The notes beneath the pieces were generated by a model. That model ran no database searches, was not told the DNA's origin, and saw only the letters and a program-made list of their open reading frames with translations. The position numbers were made by a program, and so were the translations under genes. DNA of 64,000 bases. It comes from Undaria pinnatifida (Eukaryota > Sar > Phaeophyceae > Laminariales > Alariaceae). Location: assembly GCA_012845835.1 (NCBI GenBank), contig JABAKD010000011.1:1644001-1708000 (forward strand), read 5' to 3'. Below, one piece after another: positions 62,265 to 64,000 of this stretch; the stretch's first letter is position 1; each line of letters opens with the position of its first letter.

Positions 62265-64000
62265 TCTTTCCATTCTCCTCGCCAGTGCGCGCCTTCATTT
62301 CGATCGCGCACAGGGCTTTCACTCAGCATTGCCGCTTCCTCGGCGTTTTTTCCATCGATTGTTTTGCTACGTAACTCACGTCCTCGCGCTTTCGGCGGCA
62401 GAAGCAAAACACACAGAAAAGCGAAGCTCTCAGGTCTCATAGCTTACCACTGGGCATTCGACAAAATTGCTTGCAGGCTGTGGCCGAGCCTCGACTTCCT
62501 GCGGTCTAAATGGCCTATTGGTACAAGAATGGTAGCAACTACGCGTGATTTACAAGTTTTACCCTAATTATGATCAACGCATCAACTAACGAGCTTCTTG
62601 TTTGGGTAAAAAAAGGTTCCGTGGACACACCACAGGCAGGCCGACCCTCGATGTTGGCCGGCGTGCGATGAGGGTGCTTTGCTTGGTGTGCCCTGCCGGC
62701 GGCTACTTGTACATACCCAGGGCTAGTGTGGACGGCTCAGGTCCGGGTAGGATCAGGTCTGGGTGAGATCAGGGTGCTATGCAGGAGACACATCTGTGTG
62801 CGTGTGTTGACCAATGAAACATCCCGAGATATCAGTAATTGGTCAATGAGTGGGTTTTCTCGAACAGGAGGTAAGCTTTACTTTACTCCACTACCTTACT
62901 TGGTGAAGCAGGAAGTACCTTCCTCGTTCACAAAAAGTACATTTTTCGGTCAGAAAGTACCTTTTTTGGTTTTAACGTTATTTTTCTGGATTCTGAACCC
63001 GCTGGGCATCGAAAAACCCGAGCCCTCATGACCAGCAAAGACGACAACCAACCAGTCCAGCTTTTGATTTTGTCCTGGGTATACATACATATCACCCCGT
63101 GTTGGACGCAAGAAGCCACCCCGGGTGATAATTATTTCGCCTTTTTCTTCATCACCCGGGGTGGTGTGCTACGGTCTGGTGGTATCTAACGAATCCCAAT
63201 GGAAACGCGCATGCTTTAATCGAGTTGTGATTTGTTTATCACTACACGAGGGTGATTTCTGGTGGGGTATGATATCGACGGTGGTGACAGCAGAATGATG
63301 GGAAGTGTTTTTCTACGCTTGGCACAACCACCCAGGCAGTGACATCACAGCATCGCGTAGAAATACCCAAAACGTTTGCATATCGCTTCATCTGAAACAG
63401 CCAGGGTAGGCGATAACAAGCGGGTGGCCGGCTTGCCACGCGCTTCTGTCGGCGCTTGAGGCGCAGGTGCAGCAAGCGTAGCGCGAGGACGGGCGAAAAA
63501 TTTGCAATGGTGGCCCCGACTTGTGGCTAGGGGGGCGTCAGCAGGCCGTGTCGGGGCAGCAGGCTTCGCCGGGTCCACATAACAATCTGTCCACGGCGGT
63601 GATAACCGCCCGATCGGAAGTGCTCTGCCCCTCTCCTTCTATGTTGTTCCCGATCATGTGCGGTGCCCAAAGCTACGTTTGTGTGGACCCCGGGTGATAT
63701 AAGTGTGTGTGATGTTTGGAAGGCGTGTAAGAAACATGAAATATGAAATGTCTATGATACAAATTTTTAACAAAGTATCACGCAAAAAAAGTTAGTTCTG
63801 ACGAAATTCTCCATCTTACAGCTTTTAGAGGTGTCTGCTCAATTACTACATGAAGATACAAAAAATAAGAACTAAGAAAGAATACGCACTCTGAATGCCG
63901 CGTACTATGTCTACCGAATCAATATTGTTACAGCACGTATTATTTCAGGACTGGGAAGGTAGAACGTGGAGCACTGCACTATTTGAATCTTGTATGCTAT
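62265..64000. other. right end of the window, no confident gene
   Basis: 62265-62425 is a weak copy of the 210-bp family. 63060-63180 has CACCCCGGGTGAT / ATCACCCGGGGTG inverted words. On -, 63578-63345 is open and Ala/Pro-rich (AAPTRPADAPLATSRGHH) but has no borders I trust. 63750-63840 is a faint MSFDEIF-type repeat. Confidence 0.35.

Overview
The window is nuclear DNA of a eukaryote, and genes are sparse in it. Most of it is long introns and intergenic DNA packed with dispersed repeats, minisatellites, CAG/CAA/CCA microsatellites and degenerate TTAGGG-type tracts. Long introns with GT..AG junctions, coding exons richer in GC than their surroundings, a DIRS-like tyrosine-recombinase retroelement, a Ty3/gypsy relic and poly-Q/poly-N coding runs fit a stramenopile, most likely a brown alga (inference; no marker gene proves it). 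I saw no rRNA gene, no intact cellular tRNA gene, no CRISPR array and no bacterial operon.

Layout. 1-2503: 3' part of a DIRS-like element whose RT-RNase H is broken and whose tyrosine recombinase is still open. 3447-3844: the first of three complete copies of a very small LTR element (TRIM type). About 5.2-36.2 kb, + strand: one large split gene. I rebuilt it as 17 exons (about 870 codons) from splice sites, reading frame and intron phase. It would encode an acidic, poly-Asn/poly-Gln N-terminus, a Pro/Gly/Ser-rich linker, and a long Glu/Arg/Ala coiled coil encoded mostly by phase-0 exons. Its introns hold nearly every repeat family of the window. About 37.5-44.3 kb, mainly - strand: several candidate exons of unrecognised genes, the best being a two-exon C-terminus at 43766-42951. 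45-57 kb: no confident gene; tandem arrays, hairpin repeats, telomere-like blocks, an inverted duplication and large CCA and CAA microsatellites. 57.3-60.05 kb: a decayed LTR retrotransposon with gag-like sequence on - and Ty3/gypsy pol on +, facing away from each other. 60-64 kb: dispersed repeats and one unrecognised ORF.

The most interesting items are (a) the TRIM family with TG..CA ends, 4-bp target duplications, a polypurine tract and a tRNA-like sequence with A-box- and B-box-like motifs next to the first LTR; (b) tandem arrays that include the 3' splice site of an exon, seen on both strands in two different loci; (c) a small retroposon with a GC hairpin and A-rich tail, caught with target duplications inside two other repeats; (d) a dispersed repeat carrying a conserved peptide (MSFDEIFDLTA-like); and (e) a 39-bp AAGGCGGT hairpin unit present at several sites.

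All gene models come from reading alone. Exon borders are inferred from splice consensus and phase, and no transcript or database search was available.
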